Shown piece after piece: positions 40,240 to 48,062 of a stretch of 64,000 bases of DNA. The stretch spans positions 248,001 to 312,000 of the forward strand of contig NZ_LBJG01000005.1 of NCBI RefSeq assembly GCF_028128765.1. The letters run 5' to 3'. The position numbers and the translations under genes are program-made. The first letter of the stretch is position 1. The number at the start of each line of letters is the position of its first letter. Origin of the DNA: Bradyrhizobium sp. CCBAU 51627. Lineage in GTDB: Bacteria; Pseudomonadota; Alphaproteobacteria; Rhizobiales; Xanthobacteraceae. The notes beneath the pieces are model-generated. The model ran no database searches and was not told where the DNA came from. It saw nothing but the letters and a program-made list of their open reading frames with translations.

Positions 40240-40480
40240 GGCGAAGAACGGATTGGCCGGTCGCGCGAGGCCCAGATGATCGCGCAGTGTCGCGCCCTCA
40301 TACTCCGCGCGGAACAGCCCGCGCTCCTGCAGGACCGGCACCACAAGCTCGACGAAGTCCTCGAAGCCTTCGTGGAAATAGGGCGGCATGACGTTGAATC
40401 CGTCGTGTCGGGCTCTTCGAGGCCTGCGACAATATTGAAGAGTGTGCCCGCGCGAGATTGCGCGCGAGTTGGGCTGCATG
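40240..40480 (-). pseudogene. Remnant of FMN-dependent (NtaA/SnaA-type) monooxygenase C-terminus
   Basis: A minus-strand frame at about 40,242-40,401 encodes DGFNVMPPYFHEGFEDFVEL followed by VVPVLQERGLFR and GATLRDHLGLARPANPF. This is the characteristic C-terminus of bacterial-luciferase-like nitrilotriacetate/DszA-type monooxygenases. No upstream part of the enzyme is present and the frame is not preceded by matching sequence, so it is a fragment. The remaining ~600 bp between the hydantoinase and the exported-protein gene hold nothing else recognisable. Confidence 0.65.
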
Positions 40481-40671
40481 CGCGACCGGCCACGCCGAAT
40501 CTAGGCTCAGTCATGGTTCGAGCCATTCGGTCAGACAATGCAGGGTTCACCTGGACGTCAGCCTGCATTGCGGGGACACGTTTCCTGGCCGGTTCCTACG
40601 TGACGTCGCTCGACGGACACACGAGGTCGATCTCGCACGATGACCTGATAATCCCGAGGCCGCTCGACAAT

Positions 40672-41025
40672 CTATACGGCGTCTGCGGGCACAAAACAGC
40701 TGATGATGATATTGCCGCGGTGATGGGCGTACCACACCACGGCCTGACCGATCGGATTGCCGTGATCGCGGATAATGGCGCGCTCGGGGACAGCCATCCA
40801 CTGTCCTTCAATCGGCACCCAATAGGCGCCGTCTCGATAATCATAGTCGGTACGATGACCATCGGAAATGTCGCAGCACGGCACGCCGTTCGGCGCCGTC
40901 GCGCTCTTGAACCATGCGCGGATGTCGGGCGAGACGTTGTCGTATTGTCCATGGTCGAAGGCGAGCGCCGCGCCAGTCAACGTAGAGACGAACCCCAAGA
41001 GAGCGATCCGCACAAGCCGTCGCAT
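40672..41025 (-). CDS. Small exported protein of unknown function
   Basis: The 117-residue product from ATG 41,025 has a signal peptide MRRLVRIALLGFVSTLTGAA with cleavage likely before FDHGQYDNVSPD. The mature part has a Cys pair (VPCCDISDGHRTD) and a GAYWVPIEGQWMAVPERAI segment, ending with another Cys. Similar small secreted proteins occur in many Bradyrhizobium genomes without a function. It is a lone gene. Confidence 0.7.
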   Translation of the reverse strand: MRRLVRIALLGFVSTLTGAALAFDHGQYDNVSPDIRAWFKSATAPNGVPCCDISDGHRTDYDYRDGAYWVPIEGQWMAVPERAIIRDHGNPIGQAVVWYAHHRGNIIISCFVPADAV

Positions 41026-41052
41026 CCGATCCTCCACGACCTGTCTTCTCGT

Positions 41053-41082
41053 AATCGTGCCCACCTGTTGGTGGGCACGATT
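41053..41082. promoter_or_regulatory. Perfect 13-bp stem-loop before exported-protein gene
   Basis: AATCGTGCCCACC and GGTGGGCACGATT are exact complements around the tetraloop TGTT. The structure lies 28-57 bp upstream of the start at 41,025 and is not followed by a T-run in either direction. It could be an operator dyad or an mRNA leader hairpin. Confidence 0.5.
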
Positions 41083-41259
41083 CGACGTTGGCGTGATTAA
41101 GCCCGAGCTCCGCCGTCGTTGCATGCTCAAAAAGTGAGCGTTTTCCATGGCACTTGGAATGATGCGGCGCAAAATCGGCGCATCATTTGGCTCCGCCATC
41201 AGCGGGATCGGGCCACGACAACCCCTCAAATCAGAAGCGATGCTGCAAAAAAAGCGTCT

Positions 41260-42183
41260 CTACGAATTGCGCCTGTTTGCGTTGACCGCGATCGCCGCCG
41301 CCGCCGTGCGATTTTCGACGCCGAGCTTGGAATAGATCTGTTCGAGATGCTTGTCCACGGTTCGCGGCGAGAGCCCGAGGATCTGCGCGATGTCGCGGTT
41401 GGTTTTGCCTTTCGCCAGCCAGGACAGCACTTCGCCCTCGCGCGCCGTTAACCCGAGTTCGCGGGGGAATTCCGCTGGCGAGTCCGCGCCCGCATCTTTT
41501 GCCAACCGCAACAGGAATTCGTTCGGGCCGAGCTTGCCCACATATTGCAGTCGCAGCTGCTCGTCGCCTGCGGACATTGAAGCAGCCTTCGAGCCGGCTT
41601 TGCCGCTTAGCACCTGGTTGATCCATTGCGGTATCGGGTGAGGCAGCATCAGGTCATGATCAGCATCGACCGCGAGCATATCTGCGAGCAGCTTCTGCCC
41701 CTGCGGCGTGGCCCACTTGATCTTGCCGGCATCGTCGACCGCGAGGAGATAGCGGCCGGAGACGTCGTGCGCTGCGCGGGCACTCTGGGTCAGTCGCGCA
41801 TTGGCAAGGTGGACGCGAATGCGTGCCAGCATCTCCTCTATCGCGATCGGCTTCGTGACATAGTCGACGCCGCCGGCTTCCAGTCCGCGCACGATGTGCT
41901 CGGTCTCGGCAAGGCCCGTCATGAAGATGATCGGAACGCCGTCGAGGCCGGCATCGCGTTTGAGCCGCTTGCAGGTCTCGAATCCATCCATGCCGGGCAT
42001 CACGGCATCGAGCAGCACGATGTCGGGCGTGATCTGGTCGACGATCCGCATCGCGGACACGCCATCGAGCGCGACCATGACGGTCATGCCCGCGCCGTCG
42101 AGGGCGTCGGTCAACAGCCGCAGCGTCTCGGGAGAGTCGTCGACGACGAGGGCGACGTCGCGCTTCTTGGGATCAGTGATCAT
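41260..42183 (-). CDS. Response regulator with LuxR-type DNA-binding domain
   Basis: The 307-residue product has a receiver domain at 1-125. Its acidic pocket is LVVDDSPETL, the phospho-Asp lies in IVLLDAVMPGMDG near residue 57, and Lys in VTKPIAIEE. A middle segment follows, then a LuxR/NarL helix-turn-helix at about 245-300 (LTAREGEVLSWLAKGKTNRD and SPRTVDKHLEQIYSKLGV). Its start overlaps the 3' end of the sensor-kinase gene by 11 bp, so the two are one operon. It probably activates the divergent amide-uptake operon. Confidence 0.93.
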   Translation of the reverse strand: MITDPKKRDVALVVDDSPETLRLLTDALDGAGMTVMVALDGVSAMRIVDQITPDIVLLDAVMPGMDGFETCKRLKRDAGLDGVPIIFMTGLAETEHIVRGLEAGGVDYVTKPIAIEEMLARIRVHLANARLTQSARAAHDVSGRYLLAVDDAGKIKWATPQGQKLLADMLAVDADHDLMLPHPIPQWINQVLSGKAGSKAASMSAGDEQLRLQYVGKLGPNEFLLRLAKDAGADSPAEFPRELGLTAREGEVLSWLAKGKTNRDIAQILGLSPRTVDKHLEQIYSKLGVENRTAAAAIAVNANRRNS

Positions 42184-45100
42184 AGCTGTGCAGGGTCTTC
42201 AGCGTCGCCATGTATTGGTCGAGATCGAAACGGTCGAGCAGTGCCCGCATGTGGGTGACGAAGTCGGCGTGCTCCGGAAGCTCGGTGCCGATTTCGTCGA
42301 GCTTGAGCTGGATTGCCCTGATATAGCCGAGCCGGCCGAGCTCGATCAGCTCGTCGACATATTCCACGGGTGGCAGCGAGCCGCTCTCCGGTTTCCACGG
42401 CGGCACCGGCGCCTGGTCGGCCTCGTATTGCCATTCGAGCTTGAGCAACTGGCGGATGGTTTCCAGCAGCCGCGGGATGTCGATCGGCTTCATCAGATAT
42501 CCGTCGTGAAACGGCTGCGCCAGCGGCGCGCCATGCGCCTCGAGCGCGCTCGCCGATACCATCAGGATGCGCGCGGTGTGATGGCCGTTTGCGCGCAGCG
42601 TCTCCGCCACCGTCCAGCCGTCCATGCCCGCCATGGAGATGTCGAGCAGGAAAAGGTCGGGCCGGCAGTGCTGCGCCAGCGCCAGGCAGCCGGGACCATC
42701 CGGGGCGCTGAGCAGGATGAACCCGAGCGGCGCCAGCACCTCACGCAGGAGGTCGCGATGCGTCGGATCGTCATCGGTGATCAGGATCGTCTTGCGCGGG
42801 CCGCAATAGCCGTAGATCGGCGCCTCCACCGGTGCATCACGCCTGGGATTGGTGACCTCGGAGAGCAGGAGTTTCACGCGGAAGGTCGCGCCATGGCCCA
42901 CCGCGCTCGTCACCTTGATGTCCCCGCCCATCACGCCCGCGAGCAGGCGGCTGATGGTAAGGCCGAGGCCGGTGCCGGTCTGCGGCTGCGCGACGCCAAG
43001 CGCGCCGCGCTCGAAGGGAGCGAAGATGCGTTCGAGATCGTCCGGCTGGATACCGGGGCCGGTATCGACGACTTCGAACTCGGCGACCGGGCTGCGATAA
43101 TACACGACGAATTTGACGCTGCCGGTCTGGGTGAACTTGATCGCATTCGACAGCAGGTTGATGAGGATCTGCCGCAGCCGCTTTTCGTCCGCATAAACCA
43201 CGAGCGGCAGCACCGGTGGCCGCTTGAACACGAAGTCGATGCCCTTGGCGGCAGCTTGCAGGCGGAACATGCCGACGAGCTGATCGAGGAAATCGCTGAG
43301 GCGAACCTCGTCGCGGGAGAGATAGAGCCGTCCAGCCTCGATCTTGGAGATGTCGAGGATGCCGTCGATCAATCCCGACAGGTGATCGGCGCTGCGGCGG
43401 ACCACGCGTACCTGATCGCGTGGCCGCGGCTGCAAACTGTTGTCCTGCTCGAGCAACTGCGCATAGCCGGAGATCGCGTTCAGGGGAGAGCGGAGCTCGT
43501 GGCTCAGTCCAACCACATACCGGCTCTTGGCGAGGTTGGCGGATTCCGCGACCTCCTTGGCGCGCTGCAATTCGGCGTCGGTGCGCTTGTGCGCGTCGAT
43601 TTCTTGGATCAGGAGTGTGGTCTGCCGCCGGGTTTCTTCCTCCGCCGCGCGACGGCTCTGCTGCGCAAGCACGAACAACCAGGCGACGACGCCGATGATG
43701 ATGATCAGCGCGAAGAACACCTTCCACAACACGTCAGCCAGCAGCGCATCGGCATGCACGGTCGCCGAGGTCTGCAGGTAGATCAGTCCGAGCACGAGGC
43801 CGACCAGGCCGGCCGAGATCGCGAACACGCCGATATACTGGCCGAACTGCGAGTTGATCCGGGTATGGATCGCCTCGGGCAACATCTTGCCGAGCGCCTC
43901 CGAGACCTGCGCGCCGGCCCGGGCGTGCGGCTTGCAGAGATCATGGCAGCGGGCGTCGAGCGAGCAGCACAGCGAGCAGATTGGTCCGGCATAGGCCGGA
44001 CATGAAGCCATGTCCTCCGGCTCGAAGGAGTGCTCGCAGATGCAGCACTGAATCGCCTCGACGTTCTGCCATCCCCGCTTCGGCTTCCGCGCGATATAGT
44101 ACTTGCCGTCGGTGGCCCACGCGATCAGCGGCGCAGAAACGAAGGCCGCTGCGAGCGCGACGAAGGCCGATAGCGCCTTCGCGGTCGGTCCGAACAGGCC
44201 GTAGAATGCCGAGATCGAGACGATGGTGGCGATCGACATGGCGCCGACGCCGACCGGGTTGATATCGTAGAGATGGGCGCGCTTGAACTCGATCTGTGGC
44301 GGACGGAGGCCGAGTGGCTTGTTGATCACGAGATCGGCCACCAGCGCGCCGACCCATGCGATCGCGACGTTGGAGTAGAGCGCCAGCGTTTGCTCCAGCG
44401 CCTTGTAGACACCGATTTCCATCAGGAGCAGCGCCACCACGACGTTGAACACCAGCCAGACGACGCGACCGGGATGGCTGTGCGTCAACCGCGAGAAGAA
44501 GTTCGACCAGGCGATCGAGCCGGCATAGGCGTTGGTGACGTTGATCTTGACTTGCGACAGGATCACGAAAGTGCCGGTCAGCGCCAGCGCGAGATCCGGC
44601 TGCGAGAGCACATAGCGAAAGGCTTCGAGATACATGCTGGCAGGCTCGGCCGCCTGTTCGAGCGCGACGCCATGGCTCAGGGCGAAATAGGCCAGGAAAG
44701 AGCCGACCAGCAGTTTCAGCGCGCCGAAAATGATCCAGCCCGGACCGGCGCTGAGCAGCGCGATCCACCAGGAGGTCCGCGAGGTGCGGCGGTCGCGCGG
44801 CAGAAAGCGCAGGAAGTCGACTTGCTCGCCGATCTGCGCCACCAGCGAAAACACCACCGACGCCGCGGTACCGAACAGCAACAGATCGAGATGCCCATTC
44901 GGATCGCCATGCTCGCCGGCGAATTTCCGCCATTCCGTGAACGAATGCGGATTGGCCCAGGCGATCGCCAGGAAGGGCAGCACATGCAGGACAATCCAGA
45001 GCGGCTGTGTCCACAGCTGGAAGCGGCTGATCAGGGTAATGCCGTAGGTCACCAGCGGAATAATGACGATGGCGCTGATGAGATAGCCGAGCGGGCGGGG

Positions 45101-45541
45101 GATCCCGAAGCACATTTCCAGAGCGGCCGCCAGAATGACCGCCTCGAACGCGAAGAAGATGAAGGTGAAGGACGCGTAGATGAGCGAGGTGATGGTCGAG
45201 CCGATATAGCCGAAGCCGGCGCCGCGGGTCAGCAGGTCGATATCGGTGCCGCATTTTGCGGCATAGTAGGCAATCGGCAGGCCGCACAGGAAGATGATGA
45301 CGCTGACGACCAGAATGGCTGCGGTCGCGTTGGCGGCGCCATAGTTCAACGTGATGGTGCCGCCGATGGCTTCCAGCGCCAGAAACGAGATCGCGCCAAG
45401 CGCCGTGTTGGCGACACGGGCGGCAGACCAGCGCCGTGCGCTCTTGGCGGTGAAGCGCAGCGCGTAGTCCTCCAGCGTCTGGTTAGCAACCCATTGGTTG
45501 TACTGGCGCCTGACGCGGTCTATTCGCTGCCGCCCTGCCAC
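42173..45541 (-). CDS. NCS1-type transporter fused to hybrid histidine kinase and receiver
   Basis: From GTG 45,541 (GGGGAAAG upstream) the product has 1,122 residues; an ATG at 45,655 adds 38. Residues ~45-495 are a 12-segment transporter-like domain resembling NCS1 cytosine/purine permeases (RGAGFGYIGSTITSLIYASF). Residues ~497-540 are a cysteine cluster (CCICEHSFEPEDMASC, CSLCC, CHDLC) likely to bind metal. Two further membrane segments follow. HisKA has H-box SHELRSPLNAISG near 681, HATPase has N-box NLLSNAIKF and GTGLGLTIS, and the receiver has Asp in FLLDISMAGMDG near 965. The partner regulator overlaps its 3' end. It probably senses a transported amide or nucleobase-like molecule for the divergent operon. 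Confidence 0.88.
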   Translation of the reverse strand: MAGRQRIDRVRRQYNQWVANQTLEDYALRFTAKSARRWSAARVANTALGAISFLALEAIGGTITLNYGAANATAAILVVSVIIFLCGLPIAYYAAKCGTDIDLLTRGAGFGYIGSTITSLIYASFTFIFFAFEAVILAAALEMCFGIPRPLGYLISAIVIIPLVTYGITLISRFQLWTQPLWIVLHVLPFLAIAWANPHSFTEWRKFAGEHGDPNGHLDLLLFGTAASVVFSLVAQIGEQVDFLRFLPRDRRTSRTSWWIALLSAGPGWIIFGALKLLVGSFLAYFALSHGVALEQAAEPASMYLEAFRYVLSQPDLALALTGTFVILSQVKINVTNAYAGSIAWSNFFSRLTHSHPGRVVWLVFNVVVALLLMEIGVYKALEQTLALYSNVAIAWVGALVADLVINKPLGLRPPQIEFKRAHLYDINPVGVGAMSIATIVSISAFYGLFGPTAKALSAFVALAAAFVSAPLIAWATDGKYYIARKPKRGWQNVEAIQCCICEHSFEPEDMASCPAYAGPICSLCCSLDARCHDLCKPHARAGAQVSEALGKMLPEAIHTRINSQFGQYIGVFAISAGLVGLVLGLIYLQTSATVHADALLADVLWKVFFALIIIIGVVAWLFVLAQQSRRAAEEETRRQTTLLIQEIDAHKRTDAELQRAKEVAESANLAKSRYVVGLSHELRSPLNAISGYAQLLEQDNSLQPRPRDQVRVVRRSADHLSGLIDGILDISKIEAGRLYLSRDEVRLSDFLDQLVGMFRLQAAAKGIDFVFKRPPVLPLVVYADEKRLRQILINLLSNAIKFTQTGSVKFVVYYRSPVAEFEVVDTGPGIQPDDLERIFAPFERGALGVAQPQTGTGLGLTISRLLAGVMGGDIKVTSAVGHGATFRVKLLLSEVTNPRRDAPVEAPIYGYCGPRKTILITDDDPTHRDLLREVLAPLGFILLSAPDGPGCLALAQHCRPDLFLLDISMAGMDGWTVAETLRANGHHTARILMVSASALEAHGAPLAQPFHDGYLMKPIDIPRLLETIRQLLKLEWQYEADQAPVPPWKPESGSLPPVEYVDELIELGRLGYIRAIQLKLDEIGTELPEHADFVTHMRALLDRFDLDQYMATLKTLHSYDH

Positions 45542-45615
45542 TCTTTCCCCACTCCCGATCCGGACCCGGAGCCCTCGCAAATCCCGTACCAAAAAGCCTA
45601 CGTCGGCATTTTGCG

Positions 45616-45653
45616 GTGCAGTATACGCGATCTTGCGTATGCTTGCGCTGCAC
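45616..45653. promoter_or_regulatory. Interleaved dyads in divergent kinase/amide-operon promoter
   Basis: ATACGC (45,623-45,628) and GCGTAT (45,635-45,640) form an inverted repeat with a 6-bp spacer. Flanking GTGCAG (45,616-45,621) and CTGCAC (45,648-45,653) form a second one around it, with centres 3 bp apart. The site lies 59 bp before the binding-protein start and 75 bp before the kinase GTG start. It is a plausible target of the LuxR-type regulator at 41,260. Confidence 0.45.
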
Positions 45654-45711
45654 AAATCCGGGCCATCCTCACGACACCAATCGCGTGTTCTCGAACAAAA
45701 GTGGGGTGCTC

Positions 45712-46971
45712 ATGTCAGACGAAGCCAACAAGGGCCTGTTGTCGCCGCTCAGGCGCAAACTATTGATGGGAATGGCCGCAGTGCCGGCCATGACGATGCT
45801 GCCGCGCGCATCTTTTGCGCAGGCCCCTGCGACATCGGCGGTCAATACCACGGGTCTCGCGGTCACCGACACCGAGGTGACCGTCGGCATTCTGCACTCG
45901 GCCACGGGCACGATGGCGATCTCGGAGACCGGCTCGATCGAGGCCGAGAAGCTCGCGATCGAGCAGATCAACGCGGCCGGCGGCGTGCTCGGGCGCAAGA
46001 TCAAGTTCATCCAGGAAGACGGCGCCTCGGACTGGCCGACCTTCGCGGAAAAGGCGAAGAAGCTGCTCGTGAACGACAAGGTTGCGGCCATCATGGGCTG
46101 CTGGACCTCGGCCTCGCGCAAGGCGGTGCTGCCCGTCGTCGAGCAGTACAACGGCATGCTCTACTACCCGACCTTCTATGAAGGGCTCGAGCAGTCCAAG
46201 AACGTGATCTACACCGGCCAGGAAGCGACCCAGCAGATTCTCGCCGGCCTGAACTGGATCGCCAAGGAGAAGGGCGCGAAGACCTTCTTCTTCATCGGCT
46301 CCGACTACATCTGGCCGCGCACCTCGAACAAGATCGCGCGCAAGCACGTCGAGAACGTGCTGAAGGGCAAGGTCGTCGGCGAGGAGTACTATCCGCTCGG
46401 CAACACCCAGTTCAATTCGGTCATCAACAAGATCAAGCTGACCAAGCCCGACGTGATCTTCACCGACGTCGTCGGCGGCTCCAACGTCGCCTTCTACAAG
46501 CAGCTCAAGGCGGCCGGCATCGATCTCGCCAAACAGGCGCTGCTGACGATCTCGGTCACCGAGGACGAGATCGACGGCATCGGCGGCGAGAACATCGCGG
46601 GCGCCTATGCCTGCATGAAGTATTTCCAGTCGCTCGACAATCCCAACAACAAGGCCTTCGTGCCCGCGTTCAAGAAGATGTGGGGCGAGAAGACCGTGAT
46701 CGGAGACGTGACCCAGGCCGCTTATCTCGGCCCGTGGTTGTGGAAGTTGACGGTCGAGAAGGCCGGCTCCTTCGACATCGACAAGATCGCGGCGGCCTCG
46801 CCCGGGGTCGAATTCAAGGGAGCGCCGGAAGGTTACGTGCGCATCCACGAGAACCATCACCTCTGGTCGAAGACCCGTGTGGGCCGCGCCAAGCTCGATG
46901 GCCAGTTCGAGCTGATCTACGAGACCGCCGATCTCGTCGAGCCCGATCCGTTCCCGAAGGGCTACCAGTAA
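45712..46971 (+). CDS. Urea/amide ABC transporter substrate-binding protein (UrtA/FmdD family)
   Basis: The 419-residue exported protein has a twin-arginine-like signal (PLRRKLLMGMAAVPAMTM) with cleavage after SFAQA. The family fingerprint is VTVGILHSATGTMAISETGS, then INAAGGVLGRKIKF, GCWTSASRKAVLP and LYYPTFYEG. It binds urea or short amides in the periplasm. It resembles FmdD of the Methylophilus formamidase operon as much as UrtA. Formamidase and amidase genes downstream favour amides. It is first in the operon and followed by a strong hairpin. Confidence 0.92.
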   Translation: MSDEANKGLLSPLRRKLLMGMAAVPAMTMLPRASFAQAPATSAVNTTGLAVTDTEVTVGILHSATGTMAISETGSIEAEKLAIEQINAAGGVLGRKIKFIQEDGASDWPTFAEKAKKLLVNDKVAAIMGCWTSASRKAVLPVVEQYNGMLYYPTFYEGLEQSKNVIYTGQEATQQILAGLNWIAKEKGAKTFFFIGSDYIWPRTSNKIARKHVENVLKGKVVGEEYYPLGNTQFNSVINKIKLTKPDVIFTDVVGGSNVAFYKQLKAAGIDLAKQALLTISVTEDEIDGIGGENIAGAYACMKYFQSLDNPNNKAFVPAFKKMWGEKTVIGDVTQAAYLGPWLWKLTVEKAGSFDIDKIAAASPGVEFKGAPEGYVRIHENHHLWSKTRVGRAKLDGQFELIYETADLVEPDPFPKGYQ

Positions 46972-47036
46972 GTCCTCGGGACCACCCCCAGAGCAGAGAG
47001 CTCCCTGGCGCGGACCGTCAATCCGCGTCTCACGAC

Positions 47037-47066
47037 CCCGCGCCGCGATTTCAATCGCGGCGCGGG
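47037..47066 (+). terminator. Perfect 14-bp hairpin between binding-protein and permease genes
   Basis: CCCGCGCCGCGATT pairs exactly with AATCGCGGCGCGGG around a 2-base TC turn. It lies 66 bp after the binding-protein stop and 48 bp before the permease start. No T-run follows. Such structures commonly stabilise the upstream binding-protein mRNA or partly stop transcription so that it is made in excess. Confidence 0.65.
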
Positions 47067-47113
47067 ACCCTGTGCCCTCGGACGCGAGACGCGGTCCTCG
47101 ACGGAGAAACCAG

Positions 47114-48040
47114 ATGTTCGGCGACTATTCTATTGGCGACCTCGGCTCGATCTTCGTCATGCAGGGCTTTGCCGGGTTGATCCTGTTCTCCGTCTACGTG
47201 CTGATGGCGCTGGGGCTCGCGATCATCTTCGGCCAGATGGGCGTCATCAACATGGCCCATGGCGAGTTCATGATCCTCGGCGCCTACGTCACCTGGATGA
47301 CGTCGAACTTCTTCCAGTCCTATCTGCCGAGCCTGTTCAGCGGATATTTCTTCCTCGCGATGGTCTTGGCCTTCCTGGCCTCCGGCGCGCTCGGAATGCT
47401 GGTCGAATGGATGCTGATCCGGCACCTCTACAAGCGCCCGCTCGACACGCTGCTGGCGACCTGGGGCCTCAGCCTCATGTTGCAGCAGGCCTATCGCTCG
47501 ATCTTCGGCGCGCGCGAAGTCGGCGTGGAGCTGCCGCAATGGATGCTCGGCTCGCTGCATGTCACCGACGCGATCGAGGTGCCGATCAACGGCGTCTTCG
47601 TGATGGGCCTGACGGTCCTGATCACGATCGGCGTCGCCTACATCATGTTCCGCTCGCGCTGGGGCCGCCAGGTCCGCGCCGTCGTGCAGAACCGCATCAT
47701 GGCGGGCGCCGTCGGCATCAACACCGCGAAGGTCGACCGCTACACCTTCGCCCTCGGCTGCGGAATCGCCGGTGTCGCCGGCTCGGCCTTCACCATGATC
47801 GGCTCGACCGGGCCGACCTCGGGCCAGCTCTACATCGTCGACACCTTCCTGGTCGTCGTGTTCGGCGGCGCCGCCAGTCTGCTCGGCACCATCGCCTCCG
47901 CCTTCTCGATCTCGCAGACCCAGTCGACGCTCGAGTTCTTCATGTCGGGTTCGATGGCGAAGGTGCTGACGCTGCTTGCGGTGGTGGGAATTCTGATGCT
48001 GCGGCCCCAGGGCCTGTTCGCCCTCAAGGTCCGTAAATAA
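47114..48040 (+). CDS. Urea/amide ABC transporter permease (UrtB/FmdE family)
   Basis: The 308-residue inner-membrane protein is of the branched-chain amino-acid (LivH) type. The hallmark is GLAIIFGQMGVINMAHGEFM near residue 37, then GAYVTWM. The coupling loop is GRQVRAVVQNRIMAGAVGIN near 195. The start ATG 47,114 follows GGAGAAACC. It forms the channel with the next permease. Confidence 0.92.
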   Translation: MFGDYSIGDLGSIFVMQGFAGLILFSVYVLMALGLAIIFGQMGVINMAHGEFMILGAYVTWMTSNFFQSYLPSLFSGYFFLAMVLAFLASGALGMLVEWMLIRHLYKRPLDTLLATWGLSLMLQQAYRSIFGAREVGVELPQWMLGSLHVTDAIEVPINGVFVMGLTVLITIGVAYIMFRSRWGRQVRAVVQNRIMAGAVGINTAKVDRYTFALGCGIAGVAGSAFTMIGSTGPTSGQLYIVDTFLVVVFGGAASLLGTIASAFSISQTQSTLEFFMSGSMAKVLTLLAVVGILMLRPQGLFALKVRK

Positions 48041-48062
48041 CGAAAGTGCAGGGGGCTGACCC

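Noticed and set aside
41160..41185. Terminator hairpin downstream of the response regulator
   Set aside because: TGATGCG/CGCATCA arms exist, but only 7 bp long and without a T-run; too weak to list.
41894..44005. Long plus-strand open frame (703 codons) antisense to the kinase gene
   Set aside because: Same reason: no recognisable protein, and the minus-strand kinase has all its catalytic boxes.
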